This document shows, piece after piece, positions 38,006 to 48,104 of a stretch of 64,000 bases of DNA. Both the position numbers and the translations under genes were made by a program. Numbering within the stretch: the stretch's first letter is position 1; each line of letters starts with the position of its first letter. The stretch is from Thalassotalea litorea (GTDB taxonomy: Bacteria > Pseudomonadota > Gammaproteobacteria > Enterobacterales > Alteromonadaceae). The DNA is taken from the NCBI RefSeq assembly GCF_005843925.1, contig NZ_VCBC01000003.1, positions 310,001 to 374,000 on the forward strand, written 5' to 3'. A model generated the notes under the pieces. That model made no database searches, had not been told where the DNA came from, and worked only from the letters and a program-made list of their open reading frames with translations.

Positions 38006-40519
38006 ATGTTATTGAAAATTTCAGGTGCTCGCGCATATATCGCGATTTTATGTCTCGCGATGAATATTCATTGTGTTGCTAAAGAAGTCGATTTTAATCA
38101 AAATTGGCGCTTTATACTTGGTGACAAAATATCATTTGCTCAGACATCCTTCGATGATAGTCACTGGCAGTCGATTCAGTTACCCCATGACTGGAGTATC
38201 TTGCAGTCATTTGATGAGAAATTAAATGGTGCAACTGCCTACCTTCCCGGCGGAGTCGGTTGGTACCGGAAATCCTTTAAGACCAGCATCGACACCAAAA
38301 CGCATAGACAATGGTTAAATTTCGATGGCATTTATAACCACTCGGAAATATTTTTAAACGGCGAAAAAATTACCAGCATGGTTAATGGTTATACGCCATT
38401 TTCTATTGATATCACCCGTTTATTAAGAGCCGATGGCAACAATAATATTCTGGCGGTTCGTGTTGACCGACGTCGTTATATCGACAGTCGGTGGTATACC
38501 GGTTCTGGCATCTACCGGGACGTAAAACTGATCACCAAAGCCAACTTTCATATCCCCATGTGGGGAGTGCAGTTCACCACACCTAAGGTCAGCGAGAAGT
38601 TGGCGCATGCTTCGATAAAAATCGATTTGAAAAATGACTCTGATATCGCGCAAACAGTTCAACTCGTGAGTCAAATTTTAGATGTCGATGGTAAAGTCGT
38701 CGCTCGCACAAAACGCCAGGTAGTGCTCGATGCGATTAGTTCCGGATCAGAATCTTTTGATTTAACTGTCGCCGATCCGAAGTTGTGGTCGATTGAATCC
38801 CCAGAGCTTTACCAGTTACAAACACGAATATATCAAAACGAAAAATTGATCGACCAGCAGAGTGAAAGAGTTGGTTTTAGAAGCTTCAACTTCGATGCCA
38901 AAACAGGCTTTTGGTTAAATGGAAAAAATCTCAAAATTAAAGGGGTTAATTTACATCATGATGCAGGAGCTGTTGGTGTTGCCGTTGCCGACGATATCTG
39001 GCGTCGCCGTTTAACAAAATTAAAAGACGCAGGAGTTAATGCGATCCGTACCGCTCATAACCCTATGTCTGCAAGGTTTTTGGATCTTTGTGATGAAATG
39101 GGTTTTTTAGTCCAGGGTGAGATTTTTGATGAATGGGATAATCCCAAAGACAAACGATTGAATCAATGGGAGCGTCACGAGGATTTTGTTAGCCGGGGAT
39201 ATGCCGATTACTTTCAGGAAAACGCCGAGGTAGATTTAAAAAATGCCATTTTAAGAGATAGAAACCATGCTTCCATTATTATGTGGAGCATCGGCAATGA
39301 AATTGAGTGGACATACCCAAGGTATAAACAAGCATCTGGATATTTTGATATGAATGCCCAGGGTAACTACTTTTATAATCCGCCGTTTATCGACCGAGAA
39401 CAAATTGAAAAACGATTTTACGAACAAAAAGCCGGTGATTATGTCCTTGCCGATACCGCTAAAAAATTGTCGAAATGGGTAAAAGAGGTGGACGAAAGCC
39501 GGCCTGTGACCGCGAATTTGATTCTTCCTTCGGTGAGTCATGTTAGCGGTTATACCGAAGCGCTTGATGTTATCGGTTATAGTTACCGCCGCGTAATCTA
39601 TGACTACGGTCATCAACATTACCCCGACAAACCGATAATGGGGACGGAAAATGTCGTGCAATGGCATGAGTGGCAAGCGATTGAAGACCGTCCTTTTATC
39701 GCGGGCACTTTTTTATGGACCGGCATAGATTACCTTGGAGAGGCTCATAACCGATGGCCAGCAAAACATATTGATGTTGGAATGCTAGACACCGCCGGGT
39801 TCGATAAACCAGGATTTCATCTTTACAAAACGTTATGGAGTAACGAGCCTCATGCACATATCACCACCCAGAGTCTTGAAAAATCGTCCTATAAACAAGG
39901 CGAGGAAGGCGAGTTAATCGACATGCGTAAAGGTGGCTGGCAGCAGCGGGTCTGGACTTGGTATGAGGTGAATCATCATTGGAATTATCAAGGTAATGAG
40001 CCAATTGTCGTCGAAGTATTATCCAATTGCCCGGTACTGGAATTGACGTTAAATGGCAAAACAATGGGTAAGAAAAAGCTTAAGGATTTTCCCGATAGAG
40101 CCTACAAGTGGTTAGTACCATTTAATGCCGGTGAGCTCACTGTTTCGGGGGATAAAAATTGTCAAACAACGGATACTTTGATTACGGCAACGACTCCGGA
40201 GCAAATCTTGGTGAGCACCGATTTAAAGGAGCTACCGATGGATAACAACCGCGTTGCCCATATTGAAGTACAGTTATTAGATGCCTCAGGTAACCCTGTG
40301 CGGCATATGCAGCAGCAAGTTACGCTGGATTTGTCGGAGAATTTGCGCATGATCGCCAGTGACAATGGCAATAGTGCTTTGATGCAGACTTATCAGTCTT
40401 CGACCCTGCTAACTCATCAAGGCAGGGGGTTGTTTTTAGTCAAGCGTATTGGCGAAGGTGAAGCAAGCATTCGTGTTTCGGGTTCGGGGTTGCAAAGTGA
40501 GAAATTGACTATCGATTAA
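38006..40519 (+). CDS. Secreted glycoside hydrolase family 2 (beta-galactosidase/glucuronidase-like)
   Basis: An exported 837-residue GH2 enzyme with a signal peptide of about 26 residues. A sugar-binding jelly-roll (about 27-190: LPHDWSIL, PGGVGWYRKSF, YTGSGIYRDV), an Ig-like domain (about 195-300) and the TIM barrel (about 305-610) follow. The acid/base glutamate is in IIMWSIGNEIEW (about 430) and the nucleophile probably in PIMGTENVVQWHEW (about 550). One or two C-terminal Ig-like domains close it. GH2 enzymes cleave terminal beta-galactose, beta-glucuronate or beta-mannose; the specificity here is not clear. The small basic protein gene follows 15 bases later. Confidence 0.92.
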   Translation: MLLKISGARAYIAILCLAMNIHCVAKEVDFNQNWRFILGDKISFAQTSFDDSHWQSIQLPHDWSILQSFDEKLNGATAYLPGGVGWYRKSFKTSIDTKTHRQWLNFDGIYNHSEIFLNGEKITSMVNGYTPFSIDITRLLRADGNNNILAVRVDRRRYIDSRWYTGSGIYRDVKLITKANFHIPMWGVQFTTPKVSEKLAHASIKIDLKNDSDIAQTVQLVSQILDVDGKVVARTKRQVVLDAISSGSESFDLTVADPKLWSIESPELYQLQTRIYQNEKLIDQQSERVGFRSFNFDAKTGFWLNGKNLKIKGVNLHHDAGAVGVAVADDIWRRRLTKLKDAGVNAIRTAHNPMSARFLDLCDEMGFLVQGEIFDEWDNPKDKRLNQWERHEDFVSRGYADYFQENAEVDLKNAILRDRNHASIIMWSIGNEIEWTYPRYKQASGYFDMNAQGNYFYNPPFIDREQIEKRFYEQKAGDYVLADTAKKLSKWVKEVDESRPVTANLILPSVSHVSGYTEALDVIGYSYRRVIYDYGHQHYPDKPIMGTENVVQWHEWQAIEDRPFIAGTFLWTGIDYLGEAHNRWPAKHIDVGMLDTAGFDKPGFHLYKTLWSNEPHAHITTQSLEKSSYKQGEEGELIDMRKGGWQQRVWTWYEVNHHWNYQGNEPIVVEVLSNCPVLELTLNGKTMGKKKLKDFPDRAYKWLVPFNAGELTVSGDKNCQTTDTLITATTPEQILVSTDLKELPMDNNRVAHIEVQLLDASGNPVRHMQQQVTLDLSENLRMIASDNGNSALMQTYQSSTLLTHQGRGLFLVKRIGEGEASIRVSGSGLQSEKLTID

Positions 40520-40534
40520 ATGCCTAGGAGAAAA

Positions 40535-41062
40535 ATGAACTTCATTAATAGAATCGTTGTTAACGGTTTCACTGTGATTTGCATTGTCTCTGGTTTCCAC
40601 TCGATTCCTGTTCAGGCGCAAAGTGATTGCGAAAAACATCGAAAATCGCTGGCCCAGGTGCGTTCAGAAATGCGCTTGGGTTATCGAGAGCCTCGGGGTA
40701 ATTATCTGCGCCAAAAAGAGCGGGAGCTCAAAGATAAAATTCGGATATGTCATAAATATCCAAGGTCCACAAAAAAACGTAACAAGCCCCCCGCGAAAGC
40801 ATTAAAAAAAGAGGCTCTCCCAGCAGCCAGCCCTGCATCCACTGTAGCGGACTTTCAAATTCGAAACCCTGATCAATTAGGGGATCAGGTGTTGCACATT
40901 AAAGGTCTATTTACCGGTGAAAAACAAACTGCCTGGTTGCGATTTTATCAACCCCCCAAGCAATGCCTGCACCCTAAATCAACCCGTATATTTGCCAAAT
41001 GTCTGGCCTATCGGGATAAACAAGCGGCGATGTTTTCAAAAGTTTGGGGTAAAAGCGAGTAG
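40535..41062 (+). CDS. Secreted basic protein of unknown function
   Basis: About 175 residues from the ATG at 40535, with AGGAG six bases upstream; an ATG at 40520 would sit directly after the GH2 stop. A signal peptide ends VQAQ. Then CEKHRKSLAQVRSEMRLG and LRQKERELKDKIRICHKYP resemble the paired-helix DUF1090-type pattern. A basic linker with KKRNKPPAKALKKE and an uncharacterised C-terminal part (FQIRNPDQLGDQVLHIKG, two cysteines) follow. It is probably co-transcribed with the GH2 gene. Function unknown. Confidence 0.6.
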   Translation: MNFINRIVVNGFTVICIVSGFHSIPVQAQSDCEKHRKSLAQVRSEMRLGYREPRGNYLRQKERELKDKIRICHKYPRSTKKRNKPPAKALKKEALPAASPASTVADFQIRNPDQLGDQVLHIKGLFTGEKQTAWLRFYQPPKQCLHPKSTRIFAKCLAYRDKQAAMFSKVWGKSE

Positions 41063-41375
41063 CGTGCATAAATGTTTGTCGAGTAGTTGCTTGTCGAGTA
41101 GTTGTTTGTCGAGTAATGACAGTGAATGATTCTAGCAATCGTTTTTCACCCTAGCCCCAATCATCCTTATGTGATTAATATCTTTAATTAAATTGCGCTT
41201 ACTCAGGTTAACGCGAATACTCATTAAAACGTCCCTGTATTTGCTAAACTCGGGTGCCGATTGTTTAATAAAACCCAATGTTTAAGCGAAATGAATATTT
41301 GTTTGGCTTATCCGTTTTAATTTCAATGCGTTGCCCATATATATGTACTTGCTTCGCGACGCCCAAGGAACCTTA
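41063..41375. other. Intergenic region before the ABC exporter gene
   Basis: About 310 bases. It opens with three copies of a 15-bp unit TTGTCGAGTAGTTGC (41076, 41091, 41106, the last partial). The rest is AT-rich with no gene. Confidence 0.5.
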
Positions 41376-43190
41376 ATGCCCACTGATCCCACAACCACTG
41401 AGAAAGACCTTCATTCTGAAAGTTCAGAAACAAAAGCGAATAAAAGGTTAAGTATTTTAATGGAGTTAGTGCAATTTGTTCGGCCTTATAAAGGGCGTTT
41501 AATTGCGGCGATGATAGCATTAGTTTTTACGGCGGTTGTGATGTTGTCGGTGGGACAAGGCGTGCGTATGCTCATCGACCAAGGCTTTGCACAGCAGTCG
41601 ATGGAAGAGCTTAAATCTGCCGTGCTATTTATTCTTTTCGTTACCGTTTTATTGGCAATAGGGACTTTTACCCGATTTTATCTGGTGTCCTGGCTTGGAG
41701 AGCGAGTGAGTGCAGATATCCGCAAAGCGGTTTTTAGCCATGTCATTACTTTGCACCCTAGCTATTTTGAAACCAATGGCAGTGGTGACATTATGTCGCG
41801 GATCACTACGGATACGACATTACTGCAAAGTATTATCGGTTCTTCGTTTTCGATGGCACTTCGCAGTGCCTTAATGTGTGTAGGCGCCATGGTGATGTTG
41901 TTTGCGACCAACATCAAACTCACTGCTGTGGTGTTAGCGTCAGTGCCATTTATTCTGGTTCCTATTTTGTTTTATGGTCGAAAAGTTCGAAAATTATCAC
42001 GTAAAAGTCAGGACTCAATGGCGGATGTGGGTAGTTACGCTGGAGAGGCCATTGAACACATTAAGACGGTGCAGAGTTATAGCCGTGAAGAGCAGGAACG
42101 ACTCGAGTTTTCCAAAGAAGTGGAAAAAGCGTTTGAAATTGGCAGGCATAGGGTTGCGCAGCGAGCAACCTTGATTGCCGGCGTTATTATTATTGTTTTT
42201 GGAGCGATTACCGGCATGTTATGGGTCGGTGGTAGTGATGTGATTTCCGGCAAAATGACCGGTGGCGATCTTGGCGCCTTTGTGTTTTATGCGATCTTGG
42301 TTGCTTCCAGTTTGGCCACAATCTCTGAAGTCATTGGTGAGCTGCAACGGGCTGCAGGTGCCACAGAAAGGCTGATTGAAATCCTGCAGGAAGAAAATCA
42401 TATTCTGCCTCCGACGGAACAAATTATCGATGCCAATGATTTACAACCGATTGTTGCGTTTGAGCAAGTCTCTTTTAATTATCCTTCTCGGCCAGATCAA
42501 TCCGCTATTTCAAGTTTGTCATTAACGGCAGATACAGGCAAAGTTCTTGCCCTTGTTGGCCCTTCCGGCGCGGGGAAAACAACGATTTTTGAATTACTAC
42601 AACGTTTTTATGACCCTCAACAGGGTAGAGTAACTCTGGGCGATATTGATATTCGCAAACTCGATCCCAAAGCGTTACGAAACAAGATGGCACTTGTGCC
42701 GCAACAACCGGCACTATTTAGTTCCGATGTTATGCATAATATTCGTTATGGTCGACCTGACGCAACGGATGATGAAGTGATAACCGCTGCGAAAAAAGCC
42801 CATGCTCATGAATTTATTGAGAAATTACCGGAAGGCTACCAAAGTTTTTTAGGGGAGCGGGGCGTACGGCTATCGGGCGGACAACGACAGCGTATCGCAA
42901 TCGCCAGAGCTATCTTAAAAGATCCGGATATTTTGCTACTTGATGAGGCAACCAGTGCGTTAGATAGTGAAAGCGAGCATCATGTTCAGCAGGCCTTAGA
43001 AGAGTTGATGCAAAATCGTACCACCTTGATTATTGCCCATCGCTTATCCACGATTCAGCATGCCGACAAGATTGCGGTAATGGATAACGGCGCAGTTGTC
43101 GATACTGGCAATCATCAGACATTGTTGCAGTCGTGTGAGTTATATCAACGTCTGGTTCACTTGCAGTTTCATGCGAAGTCAGCCAATTAA
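41376..43190 (+). CDS. MsbA-like ABC exporter (fused membrane + ATPase)
   Basis: A homodimeric ABC half-transporter of 604 residues. The start at 41376 (MPTDPTTTEK) has AAGGA upstream; longer forms start at TTG or ATG further up. Six TM helices (about 40-325) precede the ATPase: Walker A GPSGAGKTT (about 400), Q-loop LVPQQPALFSS, signature LSGGQRQRIAIARA, Walker B ILLLDEATSALD and H-loop IIAHRLSTI. It is close to MsbA-type lipid or multidrug exporters. Whether it is the essential MsbA is uncertain because no lpxK neighbour is present. Confidence 0.9.
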   Translation: MPTDPTTTEKDLHSESSETKANKRLSILMELVQFVRPYKGRLIAAMIALVFTAVVMLSVGQGVRMLIDQGFAQQSMEELKSAVLFILFVTVLLAIGTFTRFYLVSWLGERVSADIRKAVFSHVITLHPSYFETNGSGDIMSRITTDTTLLQSIIGSSFSMALRSALMCVGAMVMLFATNIKLTAVVLASVPFILVPILFYGRKVRKLSRKSQDSMADVGSYAGEAIEHIKTVQSYSREEQERLEFSKEVEKAFEIGRHRVAQRATLIAGVIIIVFGAITGMLWVGGSDVISGKMTGGDLGAFVFYAILVASSLATISEVIGELQRAAGATERLIEILQEENHILPPTEQIIDANDLQPIVAFEQVSFNYPSRPDQSAISSLSLTADTGKVLALVGPSGAGKTTIFELLQRFYDPQQGRVTLGDIDIRKLDPKALRNKMALVPQQPALFSSDVMHNIRYGRPDATDDEVITAAKKAHAHEFIEKLPEGYQSFLGERGVRLSGGQRQRIAIARAILKDPDILLLDEATSALDSESEHHVQQALEELMQNRTTLIIAHRLSTIQHADKIAVMDNGAVVDTGNHQTLLQSCELYQRLVHLQFHAKSAN

Positions 43191-43235
43191 TGACTTTAGC
43201 AAGAGCATAGTCGATTCGAATTGTGGTTGATATTG

Positions 43236-45065
43236 TTACAGCTGATAGTAAAGCGCTAAAAACGCAGTAAATCCTAATCCCATGATTAGGGTTAACGGTA
43301 ATCCGACTTTAAGAAAGTCTGAAAACTTATAGCCACCGGCGCTAAAAATTAGCAGGTTGGTTTGATAGCCAATTGGCGTGGCATAGCTCATGTTTACCCC
43401 AAACAACACGGCAAGGATGAACGCCTCCGGAGGCGCTCCTAACTCTTGAGCAATATTGATAGCGACCGGAGTACCGATAACGGCAGCAGCGGTATTGGAT
43501 ACAACATTGGTTAACAGTGACATCAAAAATATTAGAGCGCCGAGAATTACTACCGGGGGGGAGCCATACATTATCTCGATAAATTGATGCCCAAGAAATT
43601 GATCGGCACTGGTAATTTGCATTGCTTTACCTAATGCTAGCGACACGACAATTATCATGATGATCGATGGGTTCAGTGCATGGCTCATTTCTCGCCAGTT
43701 TAAACATCGGGTAATAAGCATGGCACCAACACCGGTCAGCGCACTGACTGAAATCGGCATGATTTGTAATGCGGCTATTGCGATCACCGCAATCATAATG
43801 AATATTGCAATGGGCGCGCGATTGGACGATGGCAGATGAATGGTGTTATCCAGTACCAGTAACCGAGTGTTTTCTTTAAGTCTTTGCAGATTGTCTTTAT
43901 GCCCCTGCACCAGCAGAATATCACCTCGATGCAATTCCACGTCTGAGACTGAGCTGTCTATGTACTGGGGTTTGTTCATTCGATGCAACGCTAACACCAC
44001 CAGTTCATGAATTCGAGAAAAACTACTTTCTTTAAGGGTTTTGTTTGCTAAAAAAGATCCTTCGGTCACCAGTATTTCTGCCAAGACCTGATCGTCTTCG
44101 TCTAAAGGGTTGTCTTTGGATATTGGATGAGTCTGATCGTTAAGGCTAAACAGATCGGCTTTAAATTTTTGACTATAATCCAGCAACTCGACCGCCGTGC
44201 CACTAATAATCAAGTTATCGCCATTTTTTAAAGTAATCGTTGGCAACTTAATAAGTTGGTTCTCACCGCGAACGATTCTCGACACCCCCATCTTGTAATC
44301 TGTACTCTGCAATACTTCGCTTAACATTTTGTCATTCAGTAAGCTGTCTTCGCTGACCATTAATGAGGCTTTGTATATTCGACTTTCATTGTTTTGCAGT
44401 GGAACTTCCCGAGAGGGGAGTAGCAATGGAGCGATAAAAATAAGATATAAAATGCCGATACTGCCAACCAGGATCACCGGTAAAGCAAAGTCGAACATTG
44501 TAAATGAGTGCACCCCTAAATCATCGGCAACGGCGACGATTAGTAAATTGGTTGAGGTACCGATAGTCGTTGCTGTACCACCAATCAGTGTGGCTAGTCC
44601 GACCGGGATCAATATCTTAGAGGGAGCTTTGTTATTACTGAGTGCGACTCCGATTAATACCGGTAAAAGCATAACGACAATTGGCGTGTTATTAAGAAAA
44701 CCACTAAGCAATGCGCCGATGATGAGAGTCATCGCTAAACTTAACGTTGGATATTGACCCCAATATTTCGCCATCACCGATGTCAGGGGTTTTAACGCGC
44801 CACTGATTTCAATACCTCGCCCCAACATCATTAACGCACATATGGTTAACAGAGCTTCATGACCAAAGCCCATAAAAAATTCCGCGGGATTAAATGTTTG
44901 TCCTGATTCTAATTCCAAGGGGTATAGTTGAAACCCGAGGATCAGCGCAATAAGGATCAACAGACTCGATGTTTCGAGACGAATACGTTCCTGAGCGAAC
45001 AGGATTAACGCGACTAGGATCAGTAGCAAAACGGAAATACTATGGGGATTTAATAATGGAGTCAT
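43236..45065 (-). CDS. SLC13-type permease with RCK-C domains
   Basis: A 609-residue ion/solute transporter of the DASS/ArsB-like superfamily. N-terminal helices (about 5-200) carry GFLNNTPIVVMLLPV and IGGTATTIGTSTNL, the family's substrate/sodium motif. Two TrkA_C (RCK_C) cytoplasmic domains lie in the middle (about 215-295 and 310-395), then the second helical half with LLTNVVSNTAAAVIGTPV (about 515). The ATG at 45065 is chosen; a TTG nine bases earlier is in frame. Such proteins move sulfate, dicarboxylates or similar anions; which is unknown. Single gene. Confidence 0.88.
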   Translation of the reverse strand: MTPLLNPHSISVLLLILVALILFAQERIRLETSSLLILIALILGFQLYPLELESGQTFNPAEFFMGFGHEALLTICALMMLGRGIEISGALKPLTSVMAKYWGQYPTLSLAMTLIIGALLSGFLNNTPIVVMLLPVLIGVALSNNKAPSKILIPVGLATLIGGTATTIGTSTNLLIVAVADDLGVHSFTMFDFALPVILVGSIGILYLIFIAPLLLPSREVPLQNNESRIYKASLMVSEDSLLNDKMLSEVLQSTDYKMGVSRIVRGENQLIKLPTITLKNGDNLIISGTAVELLDYSQKFKADLFSLNDQTHPISKDNPLDEDDQVLAEILVTEGSFLANKTLKESSFSRIHELVVLALHRMNKPQYIDSSVSDVELHRGDILLVQGHKDNLQRLKENTRLLVLDNTIHLPSSNRAPIAIFIMIAVIAIAALQIMPISVSALTGVGAMLITRCLNWREMSHALNPSIIMIIVVSLALGKAMQITSADQFLGHQFIEIMYGSPPVVILGALIFLMSLLTNVVSNTAAAVIGTPVAINIAQELGAPPEAFILAVLFGVNMSYATPIGYQTNLLIFSAGGYKFSDFLKVGLPLTLIMGLGFTAFLALYYQL

Positions 45066-45290
45066 GCATTCCAATGATTGTTTGGGGCATTAAGTGATCC
45101 AATTATAGTGTGTCCACGAAAATGGGGATGAAGACATCAAAGACTTTACCTTAAAGTATTTAACTTGGCCTAATAGAAAATAGAAGCTACCTCAGATGCA
45201 TAGCTCCAGGTACCGGGTGAGGTTGCGATATTTACTTGTGACCGAGCTAAGGTGAGCTAAGGTGAGTTGAGGCTGAAGTTTAGTGTATTT

Positions 45291-45321
45291 AAAAAGTCCG
45301 AAATAAAATACGGACTTTTTT
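45291..45321. terminator. Bidirectional-type terminator
   Basis: AAAAAGTCCG (45291-45300) pairs with CGGACTTTTT (45311-45320) around ten AT bases. On the - strand it ends the VF530-domain gene. Confidence 0.85.
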
Positions 45322-45342
45322 ATTTAAGTTAGTTTTGCAACA

Positions 45343-45891
45343 CTACTTGTTCTTAAAATCCGCATAGGGATCAAATTTTCCAGCCTCTTTGGATTCGACT
45401 GGCTTTCGTGGCGTTTCTTTTGTTGCCTGTTGACGATAAGGCTTGTCTTGGCTTTTACTACTGTAACTCGTGTCTCGTTGGTTGCGATTCCCTCGACTGT
45501 CACTTGCACTACGATTGTCTCTGTCTCGTGCGGACTGAGCGCGTTTTTCCTGCAAGCGCATACCATCTTCCACAGAAAGCTCTTGTGGGTCTTTTGGCTT
45601 TTGCTCCATCGGGACAATGCGATCTCGCGGAGGTAATTCAAACATTGCGTCACTGGCACGGGGTAAGTTTTTGAATTGATAGAGGTAAAAGCTCTCGACT
45701 TTTTGTTGCGCCCAGTCAGTTTTCTTCAAAAACTTTAAGCTGGCTTTAATGCTAGGGTTCTGCTTAAAACAGTTCAGATTGATATAGGCTGCAAGAATAT
45801 CCCAACCATAATGATCCACTAACTGAGTGAGTACTTGCTCGAGACTTGTCCCGTGCAGTGGGTTGTTTTCATATTCTTCCGGAGTGTACAT
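45343..45891 (-). CDS. VF530 (DUF2132) domain protein with charged tail
   Basis: A 182-residue cytoplasmic protein. Residues 7-75 ([40 protein letters not shown]) form the VF530 domain, a small helical DNA-binding-like fold. The remaining 100 residues are low-complexity and rich in K, R, D, Q and S ([20 protein letters not shown]). Many family members are only about 80 residues, so this is the long, tailed form. A nucleic-acid role is likely but not proven. Confidence 0.85.
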   Translation of the reverse strand: MYTPEEYENNPLHGTSLEQVLTQLVDHYGWDILAAYINLNCFKQNPSIKASLKFLKKTDWAQQKVESFYLYQFKNLPRASDAMFELPPRDRIVPMEQKPKDPQELSVEDGMRLQEKRAQSARDRDNRSASDSRGNRNQRDTSYSSKSQDKPYRQQATKETPRKPVESKEAGKFDPYADFKNK

Positions 45892-46090
45892 ATCTTGGCC
45901 TTATTTAAACTTCAAACGTGGTAAGGCTTCATTATAAAGGATTTTTGTGAACAAAGATTCTTTGAACATGGCTTGTTGTGTTGTTATCTCATTATTTTTT
46001 CGAAAAATTTAGAAACCTAAACCATACTTCTTACTGGAAATAATAAAAAATAAAAAGGCGCTGTTCGTCTATAGGGATATATCTAACCGA

Positions 46091-46106
46091 GTTCTGAATT
46101 CAGAAC
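46091..46106. promoter_or_regulatory. Perfect palindrome upstream of glycosyltransferase
   Basis: GTTCTGAATTCAGAAC, 25 bases before the glycosyltransferase ATG. A candidate operator. No known regulator is assigned. Confidence 0.35.
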
Positions 46107-46130
46107 AATCGATTATCTACGGGTTCCTAT

Positions 46131-47081
46131 ATGAATAATAAGCAAACTCAGCCTTTGGTTTCGGTAATTATACCTGTTTACAACGGGGAGCAGTATTTAC
46201 CACGAACCGTTTCCTCTATTCTTGAACAAGAATATATAAATATTGAATTGATTTTCGTTAATGATGGCTCCAGTGATGAATCCGCAACGCTATTGGAATC
46301 ATTTAAACAGCAAGACCCGCGGGTTAAAGTCTTCCATCAAGAAAATGCCGGTGTTGGTGCCGCGCGTAATTTTGCTGTTTCAAAAGCCAGTGGAGAGCTA
46401 ATCGCGTTTTGTGATCAAGATGATCTTTGGCATCCGCAAAAATTAGCGAAACAAGTACCATTATTTGCTAATCCCAAAGTGGGGTTGGCTTACTGTGGTG
46501 CTCTAAGCGAATATACCGAACGTCAGGGAATGCATACACCGACTTTTGAAGACAAATATCGCGGCGATGTGTTTGAGCACTTAATCCGTATAAATATGCT
46601 GACGTGCTGTACTGCGGTGATGCGTAAATCTCTTTTCGACTATGTCGGGGGATTTGACGCCGATAAGGAACTCATGGGCGTAGATGATTGGCATTTATGG
46701 TTGAAAGTTTCATTGTTCAGTGAATTTGACTATGTTGAAGAACACCTTGCCACCCATGTCTTTCATGGCGCCAACTATTCTCAAAATGATTCGGCAATGT
46801 ACATTGCCGAATTAGTGTGTCTGGATAAAATAAAGAACTATCTTATTGAATTAAAGTTAGATAAAGACATTCCGTGGAGCAAAATTAAGTTTGCCAGCAG
46901 TATCCGTTATGGTAAGTCCTTCGTTTACTGCGGTTTATATAAGCTTGCCGGCGACACTTTCATTCAGGCGGATAGATGGGTCTCATCACCGAAATATCGA
47001 TGGGTGGGACGATTACTTAAGGTTGTACCAGATATTCTATTACGATTCGGTCAACAAAGTCGGCGACTGTTAACCCGCTAG
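46131..47081 (+). CDS. Family 2 glycosyltransferase
   Basis: A 316-residue GT-A fold enzyme that transfers a sugar from a nucleotide donor. It has VSVIIPVYNGEQYLPRTV (about 9-26), NDGSSDESATLL (about 44), the metal-binding FCDQDDLWHP (about 95-104, DxD-type) and GVDDWHLWLKVSLF (about 183, catalytic ED/DD-type motif). No membrane segment, so cytoplasmic or peripheral. The sulfotransferase-like gene follows 31 bases later, suggesting a glycan that is built and then sulfated. Confidence 0.9.
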   Translation: MNNKQTQPLVSVIIPVYNGEQYLPRTVSSILEQEYINIELIFVNDGSSDESATLLESFKQQDPRVKVFHQENAGVGAARNFAVSKASGELIAFCDQDDLWHPQKLAKQVPLFANPKVGLAYCGALSEYTERQGMHTPTFEDKYRGDVFEHLIRINMLTCCTAVMRKSLFDYVGGFDADKELMGVDDWHLWLKVSLFSEFDYVEEHLATHVFHGANYSQNDSAMYIAELVCLDKIKNYLIELKLDKDIPWSKIKFASSIRYGKSFVYCGLYKLAGDTFIQADRWVSSPKYRWVGRLLKVVPDILLRFGQQSRRLLTR

Positions 47082-47112
47082 AACCCTAGGCAAATGCGAA
47101 AGGAAAACGCGA

Positions 47113-48084
47113 TTGAAATCTGAAAACAACAATATAAAACAGCATAAAAATGCGGTGCGAACTCAAAAGGCCGTTATTGTTATCGGCATGCATCGCAGTG
47201 GAACATCGGCGTTATCCGGTGAACTTTCTCGACTTGGTGTCTTTATGGGAAAGCATTTGCTCAAGCCGCAAAAAGGGGTAAATGATAAAGGTTTTTATGA
47301 AAATGCGCATTTGCTGGCGCTTAATGAACAGCTACTGGATAGAAATCAATTAAGCTGGGATTATCCGTTGCTGCCGCCGCCGTTTCCGGAATCTATCAGT
47401 GCGAAATTCAAACGAAAATCCCTGGCGTTTTTAGAAAAAGAATATGGAACTGCTCCGCTTTGGGGAATGAAAGATCCCAGAGTCTCTATTTTACTGCCGT
47501 TCTGGCATGAGGTTTTTCAGTCCGCTGATATCGAACCTATCTACGTTTTAATGATTAGAAACCCTCTGGAAGTTGCAGCATCCTTACACAAACGCGATAA
47601 GTTTAGTCAGGATAAAAGCCTGATGCTGTGGCTTAATTACAACTTTTTTAGCTATTTGTATTCCGGGAAAAACGCTAGAGTGGTTATTGATTTTGAACAG
47701 TTACTCGAGCATCCAGACTCCGCGATGGAGCCTCTGGTCTCGAAATTGGCTATCGACGTGGAGCAAGGCCAAAGCTTTATCGATAAGAGTTTAAAGCGAC
47801 AAGTCGTTGATGCCGTTGAGGTAACAGGAATACTTCCTACATTGGCTCTGGATTTGTATCGGGCGATTATTGACGACAACAAACCGAAAGTGGATAGCCT
47901 TTTTGAGCAATATCAGGTATATCAATCGAGCATACACCCGGTACTGAAAGAACACTTGCAACAGGTACAGGCTAGTGAAGTGCACTTTCGTCATCGTTTT
48001 GAAAACCTATACGATAGTGTCACCTGGCAATTGGTTCGGCCATTGAAAAAATTAGAAAGTATGCTGACAACTCGGCAGTTTTAA
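47113..48084 (+). CDS. Sulfotransferase family protein
   Basis: A 323-residue PAPS-dependent sulfotransferase-like protein. TTG start with AAGGAAAA upstream. The 5'-phosphosulfate loop appears as VIVIGMHRSGTSALSG (about 19-34) and the 3'-phosphate-binding segment as VLMIRNPLEVAASLHKRD (about 140-157). Substrate-binding helices follow, and the C-terminal end (YDSVTWQLVRPLKKLESML) is a signature often found on glycan-modifying proteins next to GT2 genes. It forms an operon with the glycosyltransferase. Acceptor unknown. Confidence 0.82.
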   Translation: MKSENNNIKQHKNAVRTQKAVIVIGMHRSGTSALSGELSRLGVFMGKHLLKPQKGVNDKGFYENAHLLALNEQLLDRNQLSWDYPLLPPPFPESISAKFKRKSLAFLEKEYGTAPLWGMKDPRVSILLPFWHEVFQSADIEPIYVLMIRNPLEVAASLHKRDKFSQDKSLMLWLNYNFFSYLYSGKNARVVIDFEQLLEHPDSAMEPLVSKLAIDVEQGQSFIDKSLKRQVVDAVEVTGILPTLALDLYRAIIDDNKPKVDSLFEQYQVYQSSIHPVLKEHLQQVQASEVHFRHRFENLYDSVTWQLVRPLKKLESMLTTRQF

Positions 48085-48104
48085 ATTAGGAGGCGTGGCA
48101 TTAT

